64,000 nucleotides of DNA from Nocardioides alpinus (GTDB taxonomy: Bacteria > Actinomycetota > Actinomycetes > Propionibacteriales > Nocardioidaceae): assembly GCF_900112035.1 (NCBI RefSeq), contig NZ_FOKC01000010.1, forward strand, positions 90,951 to 154,950. Reading direction: 5' to 3'. Each line of letters starts with the position of its first letter. The stretch's first letter is position 1. Below are positions 24,438 through 31,563 of this stretch, piece after piece. The position numbers and the translations under genes were made by a program. The notes below the pieces were generated by a model. That model saw only the letters and a program-made list of their open reading frames with translations. It was not told where the DNA came from and made no database searches.

Positions 24438-25235
24438 TCAGCCCGCGGAGTTGCCGCCGCCGTCCTCGCCGGGCGTGTGGGCCTGGTCGCCGTTCTTCTT
24501 GTTCTTCTTGCCACCCTGCTCCGGCTCGGGCGTCTGGGTCACCACGGCCGGCACACCGGGAAGCAGCTCGAACTGGACATCGGTCGCTTCGCCGCCGAGC
24601 GCTGCAGCCTGCACGTAGTAGAAGCCCGGGTAGGCCCACGCCGTACGGTCCGAGCAGGTCTCGTCGGAGCGCTTCGCCGACCACGTCACGACGACCGGGG
24701 TGTCGACGGCCTGCCGGACCACCAGGTCCTGCACCGGGATCGCGACCGGGCACTCACGCGTGCTCCAGATGTAGTCGTCGCCGCTCGTGATGGTGACCGT
24801 CAGGGTCTCCGGAGACGCCTGCCAGGTGCACGCCTCGGTCACGACGGTGCGGAGGTTGATCGTGATCGGGATGTCGGCGCCGCCCGGGGCGGAGGTGATG
24901 ACGGGCGTCGCAACGATGTCGGCGTCGGCGCACGGACCGGAGGGCTCGGCCAGGACGGGCTCCGGCGGGGCGGTGACCACGTCGCGCTTCTTCTTGCCCT
25001 TCTTGCCCTTCTTCACAGCGGCCGTCGGTCCCGCGGTCGGCGCCGGCGACGTCTCCTCGACAGCGGCCCCGGCCTGCGTGGCCGTGCCGGTCGCGGCATC
25101 CGTGCCGTCGGACGAGCCTCCGAGGACGCGCGCCAGCACGATGATGAGCAGGAGCGGAGCTCCGAGCACGATGAGGCGTCGGGTCCAGTAGACCCGGGCC
25201 GGGAGCGGTCCGCGAGGTCGCACGGTCGACGGCAT
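24438..25235 (-). CDS. Membrane-anchored extracytoplasmic protein (Rv3587c-like by position)
   Basis: 265 residues: a basic N-terminus, one hydrophobic anchor (RLIVLGAPLLLIIVLARVL), a Thr/Ala/Pro linker, a lysine run (KKGKKGKKKRDVV), then an Ig-like beta-rich part with cysteines in GPC, EAC, REC and ETC that could form disulfides outside the cell. It ends in a charged Gly/Lys tail. The gene between disA and mutY in M. tuberculosis (Rv3587c) is likewise an anchored membrane protein of unknown function. TAACCT lies 6 nt before the ATG. Confidence 0.75.
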   Translation of the reverse strand: MPSTVRPRGPLPARVYWTRRLIVLGAPLLLIIVLARVLGGSSDGTDAATGTATQAGAAVEETSPAPTAGPTAAVKKGKKGKKKRDVVTAPPEPVLAEPSGPCADADIVATPVITSAPGGADIPITINLRTVVTEACTWQASPETLTVTITSGDDYIWSTRECPVAIPVQDLVVRQAVDTPVVVTWSAKRSDETCSDRTAWAYPGFYYVQAAALGGEATDVQFELLPGVPAVVTQTPEPEQGGKKNKKNGDQAHTPGEDGGGNSAG

Positions 25236-25241
25236 GTCGTC

Positions 25242-25247
25242 AGGTTA
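25242..25247 (-). promoter_or_regulatory. -10 element for leaderless anchored-protein gene
   Basis: TAACCT on the minus strand, 6 nt before ATG 25235. The divergent mutY has TACGAT at 25290-25295, leaving about 40 bp between the two hexamers. Confidence 0.55.
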
Positions 25248-25289
25248 GGTAGCCGGCGGCCCGTCTCGGCGGAGGCGCACCGGCTCACC

Positions 25290-25295
25290 TACGAT
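25290..25295 (+). promoter_or_regulatory. -10 element for leaderless mutY
   Basis: TACGAT ends 7 nt before ATG 25303; no Shine-Dalgarno is seen. Confidence 0.55.
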
Positions 25296-25302
25296 CACCG
25301 CG

Positions 25303-26187
25303 ATGGATGCCCCCTCCCCCGGCGCGCTGCACGAGGCCGTGCTCGCCTGGTACGACGACCACGCGCGCGAGCTGCCGTGGCGCGGTGTCGACGCGACGCC
25401 GTGGTCGGTGATGGTCAGCGAGCTCATGCTCCAGCAGACGCCGGTCGCGCGGGTGCTGCCGGTGCACGCCGTGTGGCTCGAGCGCTGGCCGACCCCGGCC
25501 GACCTCGCGGCCGAGTCGACCGGCGAGGCCGTCCGGATGTGGGGCCGCCTCGGCTACCCCCGTCGGGCCCTTCGCCTCCACGCTGCCGCAGTGGCGATCG
25601 TCGAACGCCATCGCGGCGAGGTCCCCGCGTCGTACGACGACCTGCTGGCGCTGCCCGGCGTCGGTGACTACACCGCCTCCGCCATCGCCAGCTTCGCCTT
25701 CGGCCAGCGGCACGTCGTCCTCGACACCAACGTACGACGGGTGCTGGCGCGGGCGGTGTCAGGTGTGGAGTTCCCGGCCACCGCCGTGACGCGGGCCGAG
25801 CGCGACACGGCAACGGCCCTGCTGCCCGACGACGACGCGACCGCCGCCACCTGGGCCGTCGCCACGATGGAGCTGGGCGCCCTGGTCTGCACGGCTCGCC
25901 AGCCGTCGTGTGACGCCTGCCCGGTCGCCGAGCTGTGTGCGTGGCGGAGCGCCGGCTTCCCGGCGCACGACGGACCGCCGCGCCGCGGCCAGGCGTGGGC
26001 CGGCACGGACCGGCAGTGCCGGGGGCGCCTCATGGCCCTGGCCCGCGAGGCCGAGGGGTCGGTGGGCCCAACAAGCATCGAGGCCGCGTGGGCCGTCGAG
26101 GACCAGCGCGAGCGGTGCCTGGCGAGCCTCATCGCCGACGGCCTGCTCGTCCGGGTCGACGGCGGCCGCTACGCCCTGCCGAGCTGA
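25303..26187 (+). CDS. mutY: A/G-specific adenine DNA glycosylase
   Basis: A 294-residue base-excision enzyme removing A opposite 8-oxoG. LMLQQTPVARVL carries the MutY substrate-pocket block, LPGVGDYTASAIA is the helix-hairpin-helix, VLDTNVRRVLAR has the catalytic Asp, and C-x6-C-x2-C-x5-C (CTARQPSCDACPVAELC) binds a [4Fe-4S] cluster. As in mycobacteria the protein ends soon after a short C-terminal domain. Its last codons and TGA (GCC GAG C TGA context) lie inside the first unit of the 32-bp repeat array, so the stop codon is supplied by the repeat. Confidence 0.93.
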   Translation: MDAPSPGALHEAVLAWYDDHARELPWRGVDATPWSVMVSELMLQQTPVARVLPVHAVWLERWPTPADLAAESTGEAVRMWGRLGYPRRALRLHAAAVAIVERHRGEVPASYDDLLALPGVGDYTASAIASFAFGQRHVVLDTNVRRVLARAVSGVEFPATAVTRAERDTATALLPDDDATAATWAVATMELGALVCTARQPSCDACPVAELCAWRSAGFPAHDGPPRRGQAWAGTDRQCRGRLMALAREAEGSVGPTSIEAAWAVEDQRERCLASLIADGLLVRVDGGRYALPS

Positions 26188-26452
26188 CGCTTGCGCGCAC
26201 ACAGAACCCGCCGAGCTGACGCTTGTGCGCACGCAGAACCCGCCGAGCTGACGCTTGCGCGCACACAGAACCCGCCGAGCTGACGCTTGTGCGCACGCAG
26301 AACCCGCCGAGCTGACGCTTGTGCACGGACGGCTGCGTACAAGCGACAGGTCGGCGCCCTGGTGGTGCGTACAAGCGACAGGTCGGCGCCCTGGTGGTGC
26401 GCACAAGCGACAGGTCGGCGCCCTGGTGGTGCGCACAAGCGACAGGTCGGCG
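26178..26452. repeat. Mirrored array of 32-bp repeats, locus 1
   Basis: Left arm: four complete units at 26178, 26210, 26242 and 26274 plus a partial fifth at 26306. Each has a 23-bp core (GCCGAGCTGACGCTTG then YGCGCAC) and a 9-bp tail. Right arm, inverted: units at 26334, 26366, 26398 and a partial at 26430, reading TGCGYACAAGCGACAGG then TCGGC and a different tail. The period is exactly 32 bp in both arms. Reverse-complemented right units match the left core except for two substitutions (GCCGACCTGTCGCTTG). The array lies between convergent mutY and clpC. The minus strand has no stop codon in any frame here. Confidence 0.95.
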
Positions 26453-26465
26453 TCGTCTGACATGA

Positions 26466-26500
26466 GGATCGGCGCCCCCGCAGTGCGGGAGCGCCGATCC
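26466..26500. terminator. Terminator hairpin between mutY array and clpC
   Basis: GGATCGGCGCCCCCGC pairs with GCGGGAGCGCCGATCC (15 of 16) around a 3-nt loop AGT. It lies 22 bp after the end of clpC and also faces mutY, so it can serve both strands. There is no U-run, as is common in actinobacteria. Confidence 0.75.
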
Positions 26501-26522
26501 GTCGAGCAGGTGGTGCGTGCGA

Positions 26523-29102
26523 TCAGGCGTCAGAGGCCTTCGGCACGTCCGTCGGACCCTCGGTGTCGTCGGGACCCACGATCGGGGCACCCTCGGCGTC
26601 GACCGTCTCGAGCGGCGGCATGTCGGGCACCGTCGAGTTCTTCTGGCCCTTGAAGGTGAAGGTCGCCGTGGGGCCTTCGCCCTCGACGCCCACCAGCACG
26701 ATCTGACCGGGGCCGACCTCACCGAAGAGCATCTTCTCGGCGAGCACGTCCTCGATCTCGCGCTGCACCGTGCGACGCAGCGGACGCGCACCGAGCACCG
26801 GGTCGAAGCCCCGGTCCGCGAGCAGGTCCTTGGCCGGCTGGGTGAGCTCGAGCGACATGTCGCGGTCCTTGAGGCGCAGCTCGACGGCGGCGACCATGTT
26901 GTCGACCATCGCCACGATCTGCTCCTTCGACAGCGGCGGGAAGACGACGATCTCGTCGACACGGTTGAGGAACTCGGGACGGAAGTGCTGCTTGAGCTCC
27001 TCCGACACCTTGCTCTTCATCCGCTCGTAGGAGCCCGCCGCGTCCGCACCGACGGCGCCGAAGCCGAGGTTGACGCTCTTGGCGATGTCACGCGAACCGA
27101 GGTTGGTGGTCATGATGATGACGGTGTTCTTGAAGTCGACCACGCGACCCTGTGAATCGGTCAGGCGACCTTCCTCGAGAATCTGCAACAGGCTGTTGAA
27201 GATGTCGGGGTGGGCCTTTTCGACCTCGTCGAACAGCACCACGGAGAACGGCTTGCGGCGCACCTTTTCGGTGAGCTGGCCACCCTCCTCGTAACCGACA
27301 TATCCGGGCGGCGATCCGAAGAGTCGCGACACGGTGTGCTTCTCGGAGAATTCACTCATGTCGAGCTGGATGAGTGCGTCCTCGTCACCGAAGAGGAATT
27401 CGGCGAGCGTCTTGGAGAGCCACGTCTTGCCGACACCCGAGGGGCCGGCGAAGATGAACGAACCGCCGGGACGCTTCGGGTCCTTCAGACCGGCGCGCGT
27501 ACGACGGATGGCGCGGCTGAGGGCCTTGACGGCCTCTTCCTGACCGATGACGCGCTTGTGGAGCTCGTCCTCCATCTTGAGCAGACGGGTGGACTCCTCC
27601 TCCGACAGCTTGACGATCGGGATGCCCGTGGCGACGGCCAGGACCTCGGCGATCAGCTCCTCGTCGACCTCGGCGACCTCGTCGAGGTCCCCGGCACGCC
27701 ATTGCTTCTCACGCTCGCTGCGCTTGGCGGAGAGCTGCTTCTCCTCGTCGCGCAGGCGCGCGGCCGCCTCGAAGTCCTGCCCGTCGATGGCAGCCTCCTT
27801 GCGCTGGCGTACGTCGGCGATCTTGTCGTCGTACTCGCGCAGGTCCGGCGGTGCGGTCATCCGGCGGATGCGCAGTCGCGAGCCCGCCTCGTCGATGAGG
27901 TCGATCGCCTTGTCCGGCAGGAAGCGGTCGGAGATGTAGCGGTCGGCCAGCGTCGCCGCCGAGACCAGGGCCTCGTCGGTGATGGTGACGCGGTGGTGCG
28001 CCTCGTAGCGGTCGCGCAGGCCCTTGAGCATCTCGATCGTGTGCGCGATCGAGGGCTCCTGCACCTGGATGGGCTGGAAGCGGCGCTCGAGCGCGGCGTC
28101 CTTCTCGAGGTACTTGCGGTACTCGTCGAGCGTTGTGGCACCGATGGTCTGGAGCTCGCCGCGGGCCAGCATCGGCTTGAGGATGCTGGCGGCGTCGATC
28201 GCGCCCTCGGCCGCGCCGGCACCGACGAGGGTGTGGATCTCGTCGATGAACAGCACGATGTCGCCGCGGGTGCGGATCTCCTTGAGGACCTTCTTGAGGC
28301 GCTCCTCGAAGTCACCGCGGTAGCGCGAGCCGGCGACCAGCGCGCCGAGGTCGAGCGTGTAGATCTGCTTGTCCTTGAGCGTCTCGGGCACGTTGCCCTT
28401 GACGATGTCCTGCGCCAGGCCGGCCACGATCGTGGTCTTGCCGACGCCGGGCTCGCCGATGAGGACGGGGTTGTTCTTCGTGCGGCGCGACAGGATCTGC
28501 ATCACGCGCTCGATCTCCTGCTCGCGACCGATGACAGGGTCGAGCTTGCCCTCGCGCGCGGCCTGGGTGAGGTTCTGGCCGAACTGGTCGAGGACCAGCG
28601 AGCTCGACGGAGCCTCGCCACCGGAGCCCGAGGTCGCGGCGCCGGCCGCGGCCGACTCCTTGCCCTGGAAGCCGCTGAGCAGCTGGATGACCTGCTGTCG
28701 CACGCGGTTGAGGTCGGCGCCGAGCTTCTGCAGCACCTGGGCAGCGACGCCCTCGCCCTCGCGGATCAGGCCGAGCAGGATGTGCTCGGTGCCGATGTAG
28801 GAGTGGCCGAGCTGGAGAGCCTCGCGCAGCGAGAGCTCCAGCACCTTCTTGGCGCGCGGCGTGAACGGGATGTGACCGGACGGGGCCTGCTGGCCCTGGC
28901 CGATGATCTCCTCGACCTGGGCGCGCACGGCCTCCAGGGAGATGTCGAGGGACTCGAGGGCCTTGGCGGCGACGCCCTCGCCCTCGTGGATGAGGCCGAG
29001 CAGGATGTGCTCGGTCCCGATGTAGTTGTGGGAGAGCATGCGGGCCTCTTCCTGGGCCAGCACGACAACTCGCCGGGCTCGGTCGGTGAACCGCTCGAAC
29101 AT
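26523..29102 (-). CDS. clpC: ATP-dependent Clp protease ATP-binding subunit ClpC
   Basis: An 859-residue AAA+ unfoldase that feeds ClpP. Two N-terminal Clp repeats (EHILLGLIHEGEGVAAKAL and EHILLGLIREGEGVAAQVL) are followed by AAA-1 with Walker A GEPGVGKTT, a middle domain with a UVR segment (AAIDGQDFEAAARLRDEEK), and AAA-2 with Walker A GPSGVGKTW. ATG 29102 is set by GAGGAG upstream and the family N-terminus MFERFTDRARRVV. The upstream region has TAGGCT (29188-29183) and a ClgR box, pointing to ClgR activation. Confidence 0.97.
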   Translation of the reverse strand: MFERFTDRARRVVVLAQEEARMLSHNYIGTEHILLGLIHEGEGVAAKALESLDISLEAVRAQVEEIIGQGQQAPSGHIPFTPRAKKVLELSLREALQLGHSYIGTEHILLGLIREGEGVAAQVLQKLGADLNRVRQQVIQLLSGFQGKESAAAGAATSGSGGEAPSSSLVLDQFGQNLTQAAREGKLDPVIGREQEIERVMQILSRRTKNNPVLIGEPGVGKTTIVAGLAQDIVKGNVPETLKDKQIYTLDLGALVAGSRYRGDFEERLKKVLKEIRTRGDIVLFIDEIHTLVGAGAAEGAIDAASILKPMLARGELQTIGATTLDEYRKYLEKDAALERRFQPIQVQEPSIAHTIEMLKGLRDRYEAHHRVTITDEALVSAATLADRYISDRFLPDKAIDLIDEAGSRLRIRRMTAPPDLREYDDKIADVRQRKEAAIDGQDFEAAARLRDEEKQLSAKRSEREKQWRAGDLDEVAEVDEELIAEVLAVATGIPIVKLSEEESTRLLKMEDELHKRVIGQEEAVKALSRAIRRTRAGLKDPKRPGGSFIFAGPSGVGKTWLSKTLAEFLFGDEDALIQLDMSEFSEKHTVSRLFGSPPGYVGYEEGGQLTEKVRRKPFSVVLFDEVEKAHPDIFNSLLQILEEGRLTDSQGRVVDFKNTVIIMTTNLGSRDIAKSVNLGFGAVGADAAGSYERMKSKVSEELKQHFRPEFLNRVDEIVVFPPLSKEQIVAMVDNMVAAVELRLKDRDMSLELTQPAKDLLADRGFDPVLGARPLRRTVQREIEDVLAEKMLFGEVGPGQIVLVGVEGEGPTATFTFKGQKNSTVPDMPPLETVDAEGAPIVGPDDTEGPTDVPKASDA

Positions 29103-29182
29103 GTGCGCTCCTCTACGTCTGCGTGGTCCGCGGATCCCCCGCCGGAGCGGAAGTGCGGACACTGGGCTCAACGCCCGGGATC

Positions 29183-29228
29183 AGCCTACGTGTTCCCGCC
29201 CACGACACGAGTCCGTCCGCTGAGGGCG
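29183..29228 (-). promoter_or_regulatory. clpC promoter with ClgR-like activator box
   Basis: CGCTGAGGGCG (29218-29228) fits the ClgR core CGCY-n-A-n-RGCG at every fixed position and is followed by AAC. TAGGCT on the minus strand (29188-29183) is the -10. The box centre lies about 45-48 bp before the predicted start, where an activator would be expected. In Corynebacterium and Streptomyces ClgR turns on clp genes. Confidence 0.7.
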
Positions 29229-29240
29229 AACACCCCCGGG

Positions 29241-29337
29241 CAGCGCGGAGCGAGGAACGAGCGCCGCGCGTGGACCCGGGGCGGTTGAGCGAGGGCCGCG
29301 ACCGAGGCACGAGGTCGCGACGCCCGCGTCGAAACCC
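29241..29337 (+). repeat. 97-bp dispersed repeat, copy 2
   Basis: It begins CAGCGCGGAGCGAGGAACGA and ends CCGCGTCGAAACCC, the same length and gapless alignment as 19455-19551. It carries the same CGACCGAGGCACGAGGTCG inverted-arm core. It lies between the end of lsr2 and the ClgR box/promoter of clpC. Confidence 0.75.
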
Positions 29338-29363
29338 ACCCGCCGAGATCGGGCCCTCGCTGC

Positions 29364-29687
29364 TCAGTGCGCAGCGTCGTAGGCCTGCTGCACATCGGCG
29401 GAGATGCGGCCCCGCTCGGAGACCTCCATGCCCTGGCCCTTGGCCCACTCGCGTACGTCCTTGGTGTTGGACGACGAGCCGGCGGCGGACTTGCGACCGC
29501 GGCGCGAGCCACCGCTCACCTTGCGGGCGTGGCCGACGTAGCCGCCGAGCGCCTCACGGAGGGCGGCGGCGTTGGCGTCGTTGAGGTCGATCTCGTAGGA
29601 CGTGCCGTCGAGACCGAAGGTGACGGTCTCGGTGGCCTCGGTGCCGTCGAGGTCATCGACGAGAACAATGTTGACCTTCTGTGCCAT
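29364..29687 (-). CDS. lsr2: Nucleoid-associated protein Lsr2
   Basis: 107 residues. The N-terminal dimerisation beta-sheet is KVNIVLVDDLDGTEATETV and FGLDGTSYEIDLN. The C-terminal DNA-binding domain has the AT-hook-like SERGRISADV. Lsr2 bridges AT-rich DNA and silences foreign genes. AAAGGAAT precedes the ATG. The 130 bp upstream are clearly more AT-rich than the rest of the window, a natural target for self-regulation. lysS, which separates lsr2 from coaX in M. tuberculosis, is absent. Confidence 0.96.
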   Translation of the reverse strand: MAQKVNIVLVDDLDGTEATETVTFGLDGTSYEIDLNDANAAALREALGGYVGHARKVSGGSRRGRKSAAGSSSNTKDVREWAKGQGMEVSERGRISADVQQAYDAAH

Positions 29688-29818
29688 GTTCTATTCCTTT
29701 GCCTTCATGCGTTCAGGGGTAAACGCGCGGACTCGGGCATTGTGGCAGGAATTGAATGCCTTCCGCAAAAGAAGTCAAGATGAGCTTGACGAGTCAATTA
29801 TTGGCAAATGGTGTCCCG
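29688..29818 (-). promoter_or_regulatory. AT-rich control region of lsr2
   Basis: 131 bp between coaX and lsr2 with runs such as CAATTATTGGCAAATGG, unlike the surrounding ~70% GC. It contains an inverted repeat GTCAAG-n5-CTTGAC at 29774-29790. It is a likely Lsr2 self-binding region and promoter. Confidence 0.55.
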
Positions 29819-30589
29819 TCAGGAATTGCGCTCGAAGACGAGTCGCAAACCTTGAAGCGTCAACCACGGCGAATGCACGGTAAAACAACCGCAGTCGTCG
29901 ACAAGCAGTGGCGCCCAGTGTCCGGTGGAAATGACCGTGACGTCCTCGGGCGGCACGCCGAGCTCGGCGATCATGCGCGCGACCAGACCTTCGACCTGGG
30001 CGGCGACGCCGAACAGCATTCCGCTCTGCAGTGCCTCGACGGTGTTCTTGGCGATCACCGACCGCGGTCGGACGAGCTCGACCTTGCGCAGCTGTGCGCC
30101 GCGACGCCCGAGGGCCTCGAGGGAGATCTCGATGCCGGGCGAGATCGCCCCACCGACGTACTGGTTCTTGCCGTTGACGACGTCGAAGGTCGTGGCGGTG
30201 CCGAAGTCCACGACGATCGCCGGGCCGCCGTGGAGGGTCGCTGCTGCCAGCGAGTTGACGATGCGGTCGGTGCCGACCTCGCGCGGGTTGTCCATCAGCA
30301 CCGGGATGCCGGTGCGCACGCCGGGCTCGACCACGATCGCGGTGACGTCGCCGAAGTGACGCTCGAGCATCTCGCGCCACTCGTGCAGGACGGCGGGCAC
30401 CGTGGCACAGACCGCGATGCCGTCGACGTCGTCGACGCGGTCGGCGAGCAGGCCCAGGATCAGGACCGACCACTCGTCGGCCGTGCGGCGCTCATCGGTG
30501 TTGACCCGCCAGTGGGCGGTGACCTCGTCGCCGTCGAGCAGGCCGAGGAAGGTGTGGCTGTTGCCGATGTCGGCGGCCAGGAGGCTCAT
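29819..30589 (-). CDS. coaX: Type III pantothenate kinase
   Basis: A 256-residue ASKHA-fold kinase that phosphorylates pantothenate in CoA synthesis. LLAADIGNSHTFLGLLDG is the phosphate loop, NPREVGTDRIVNSLAA and VVDFGTATTFDVVNGK are substrate and phosphate blocks, and GGAISPGIEIS follows. The start ATG overlaps the nadC stop (ATGA). Activity usually needs a monovalent cation. It ends the DUF2520-panC-panD-nadB-nadC-coaX run. Confidence 0.95.
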   Translation of the reverse strand: MSLLAADIGNSHTFLGLLDGDEVTAHWRVNTDERRTADEWSVLILGLLADRVDDVDGIAVCATVPAVLHEWREMLERHFGDVTAIVVEPGVRTGIPVLMDNPREVGTDRIVNSLAAATLHGGPAIVVDFGTATTFDVVNGKNQYVGGAISPGIEISLEALGRRGAQLRKVELVRPRSVIAKNTVEALQSGMLFGVAAQVEGLVARMIAELGVPPEDVTVISTGHWAPLLVDDCGCFTVHSPWLTLQGLRLVFERNS

Positions 30590-31563
30590 GCCGGCGCGTT
30601 CGTCGGAGGTCCGGGGTCCCCGCGGCGTCGTCCGGGAGAGCTGCGGGGAGAAGGAGGTGGTGGGGTGGTCAGATCCATGCCGATGTCGAAGACGACCACC
30701 GAGTGCGTCAGCGCGCCGACCGAGACGAAGTCGACGCCGGTCGCGCCGATGCGGGCGGCCCGCTCGAGGGTGATCCCGCCGGAGGCCTCGAGCGGCACGC
30801 GCCCGGCCGTACGACGTACGGCGTCGGTCATCAGCGCGTCGCTCATGTTGTCGAGCAGGATCCGCTCCGGGGGCTCCGGCAGCGCGAGGAGCTCCTCGAG
30901 CTGGTCGAGCGTCGTCACCTCGACCTCGACCGGCAGTCCCGGGAAGCGGCCGCGGATGGCCTCCAGAGCCGGCAGCACTCCCCCGGCGGCGATGACGTGG
31001 TTGTCCTTGACCATCGCCATGTCCTGGAGGCTGCTGCGGTGGTTGACGCCGCCGCCGCAGCGCACGGCGTACTTCTGGAGCGCCCGCAGGCCGGGCAGCG
31101 TCTTGCGGGTGTCGAGCACCCGGGTGGGCGAGCCCTCGAGCGCCGTGACCCAGCGAGACGTGGCGGTGGCGATGCCGGAGAGGTGGCAGGCGAGGTTGAG
31201 GGCGGTGCGCTCGGCGACGAGCAGCCGCTGGGTGAGACCGGAGACGCGCATCACCACGTCACCCTTCTCCACCCGGGTGCCGTCGGGGATCCGGTCGGTC
31301 ACGGTGGCGTCGGCGCCGACCATGGAGAAGACCACCGCCGCCACACCGAGGCCGGCCACGACACCGGGCTCGCGCGCGGCGAAGACGGCCTCGCCGCGAG
31401 CGTCGGGCGCGATGGTCGAGGAGCTGGTCGGATCGTCCGTGCGGTGGTCCGGGAGGTCCTCGCCGAGCGCGCGTCCGACCAGCTCCCACAGTGCCTCGGG
31501 GTCGAGGCCGGCAGAGGTGAGCTCGTCACGCAGCTCCGCAGGCAGGTCGCTGGTGCTCGTCAT
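30586..31563 (-). CDS. nadC: Quinolinate phosphoribosyltransferase, with repeat-derived C-terminal tail
   Basis: A 325-residue enzyme making nicotinate mononucleotide from quinolinate and PRPP. Blocks ERTALNLACHLSGIAT, DTRKTLPGLRALQKYAVRCG, GGGVNHR and MVKDNHV bind substrate. The family normally ends at GALTHSVxxxDIGMDL. Here about 27 more residues follow (TTPPPPSPRSSPGRRRGDP and beyond), encoded by a copy of the ~60-bp hairpin repeat. ATG 31563 overlaps the nadB stop (ATGA) and the stop overlaps the coaX start. Confidence 0.95.
   Translation of the reverse strand: MTSTSDLPAELRDELTSAGLDPEALWELVGRALGEDLPDHRTDDPTSSSTIAPDARGEAVFAAREPGVVAGLGVAAVVFSMVGADATVTDRIPDGTRVEKGDVVMRVSGLTQRLLVAERTALNLACHLSGIATATSRWVTALEGSPTRVLDTRKTLPGLRALQKYAVRCGGGVNHRSSLQDMAMVKDNHVIAAGGVLPALEAIRGRFPGLPVEVEVTTLDQLEELLALPEPPERILLDNMSDALMTDAVRRTAGRVPLEASGGITLERAARIGATGVDFVSVGALTHSVVVFDIGMDLTTPPPPSPRSSPGRRRGDPGPPTNAPA
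30615..30671 (-). repeat. ~60-bp hairpin repeat, copy B, inside the nadC 3' end
   Basis: On the minus strand it starts TGACCACCCCACCACCTCC and ends GACGCCGCGGGGACC. In the other copies the first TGA is the stop of the gene before it. In nadC it is out of frame (GAT CTG ACC), so the element is translated as a proline/arginine-rich tail. Confidence 0.75.

Noticed and set aside
26178..26452. CRISPR array
   Set aside because: The 9-bp tails are repeated, not unique; unit length 32 bp leaves no spacer; units occur in two orientations; no cas genes are nearby.
26188..26465. Small proteins encoded across the repeat arrays (RTSVSSAG / CAHKRQLGG patterns)
   Set aside because: All minus-strand frames are open because the unit contains no reverse stop and 32 is not a multiple of three; there is no start signal, and it is not a protein repeat.
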